Part shown: one piece after another, positions 63,967 to 64,000 of the stretch
Layout of the letters: each line of letters opens with the position of its first letter
Position numbering within the stretch: the first letter of the stretch is position 1
Source: Bacillus renqingensis
GTDB taxonomy: Bacteria > Bacillota > Bacilli > Bacillales > Cytobacillaceae
NCBI RefSeq assembly: GCF_016464375.1
Contig: NZ_JADDIU010000012.1
Coordinates: forward strand, 57,542 to 121,541
Direction of reading: 5' to 3'
Length of the DNA: 64,000 nt
Program-made: the position numbers and the translations under genes
Notes under the pieces: model-generated
The model's input: the letters and a program-made list of their open reading frames with translations, nothing else
Databases searched by the model: none
What the model was told of the DNA's origin: nothing

Positions 63967-64000
63967 TATTTAGCGTGCCCAGCAAGCCGTTAATTGCTAA

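Overview
The window is chromosomal core sequence from a spore-forming member of the Bacillaceae, a Bacillus or Neobacillus-like organism. The evidence is a gene order close to the B. subtilis speD-valS region, sporulation genes (sspI, gerE, gerM, spoVID, ysxE, ytxC), T-box and lysine-riboswitch leaders, TTG/GTG/ATT starts behind strong GGAGG ribosome binding sites, and two families of dispersed palindromic repeats that I recall from many Bacillus genomes. No rRNA, prophage, transposase or CRISPR array was seen; there is one tRNA.

Layout. 1-5.2 kb: speD, a small conserved gene, then nrdR-dnaB-dnaI (control of dNTP synthesis and helicase loading) and ytxC. 5.2-9.2 kb: thrS behind a threonine T-box, then the translation operon infC-rpmI-rplT behind an L20-type leader with two promoters and a terminator. 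9.2-11.6 kb: accessory pocket with dut, a repeat element, an orphan 109-aa gene and a Phd antitoxin-Uma2 nuclease fusion with a palindromic operator. 11.6-19.2 kb: M42 peptidase, sspI, an rRNA methyltransferase, pheST behind a phenylalanine T-box, a broken pterin dehydratase gene and rnhC. 19.2-24.8 kb: zapA-cvpA and polX-mutS2-yshE plus an unlisted 27-aa membrane peptide. 24.8-30.4 kb: fatty-acid degradation (lcfA, then fadR-fadB-etfB-etfA) with a FadR operator. 30.4-34.8 kb: trxA, uvrC, and lysC behind a lysine riboswitch, with an internal start for the small subunit; yslB convergent. 35-38.4 kb: sdhCAB. 38.5-44.4 kb: a class D sortase, gerE with a sigma-K promoter, a MarR regulator, racE, gerM, rph, rdgB and ysnB. 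44.5-54.4 kb: tRNA-Arg(UCU), ysoA, tig, clpX, lonB, lonA, ysxC (chaperone and protease cluster) and a convergent membrane protein. 54.6-60.9 kb: hemAXCDBL, the route from glutamyl-tRNA to uroporphyrinogen III. 61-64 kb: spoVID, ysxE, a small convergent membrane protein, and the valine T-box of valS, whose coding region lies beyond the window.

The genes are mostly housekeeping and well known. The unusual signals are in the spacers: a structured repeat family with compensatory changes between copies; a GGTGTCAGGCACC motif present seven times, including three in-frame coding copies; a 21-bp-phased TTCGCGGATAA array after pheT; identical palindromes flanking the clpX promoter; and the antitoxin-nuclease fusion with its operator. 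These are the best candidates for undescribed biology. Gene identities rest on recognition of family sequences from memory, not on database searches.
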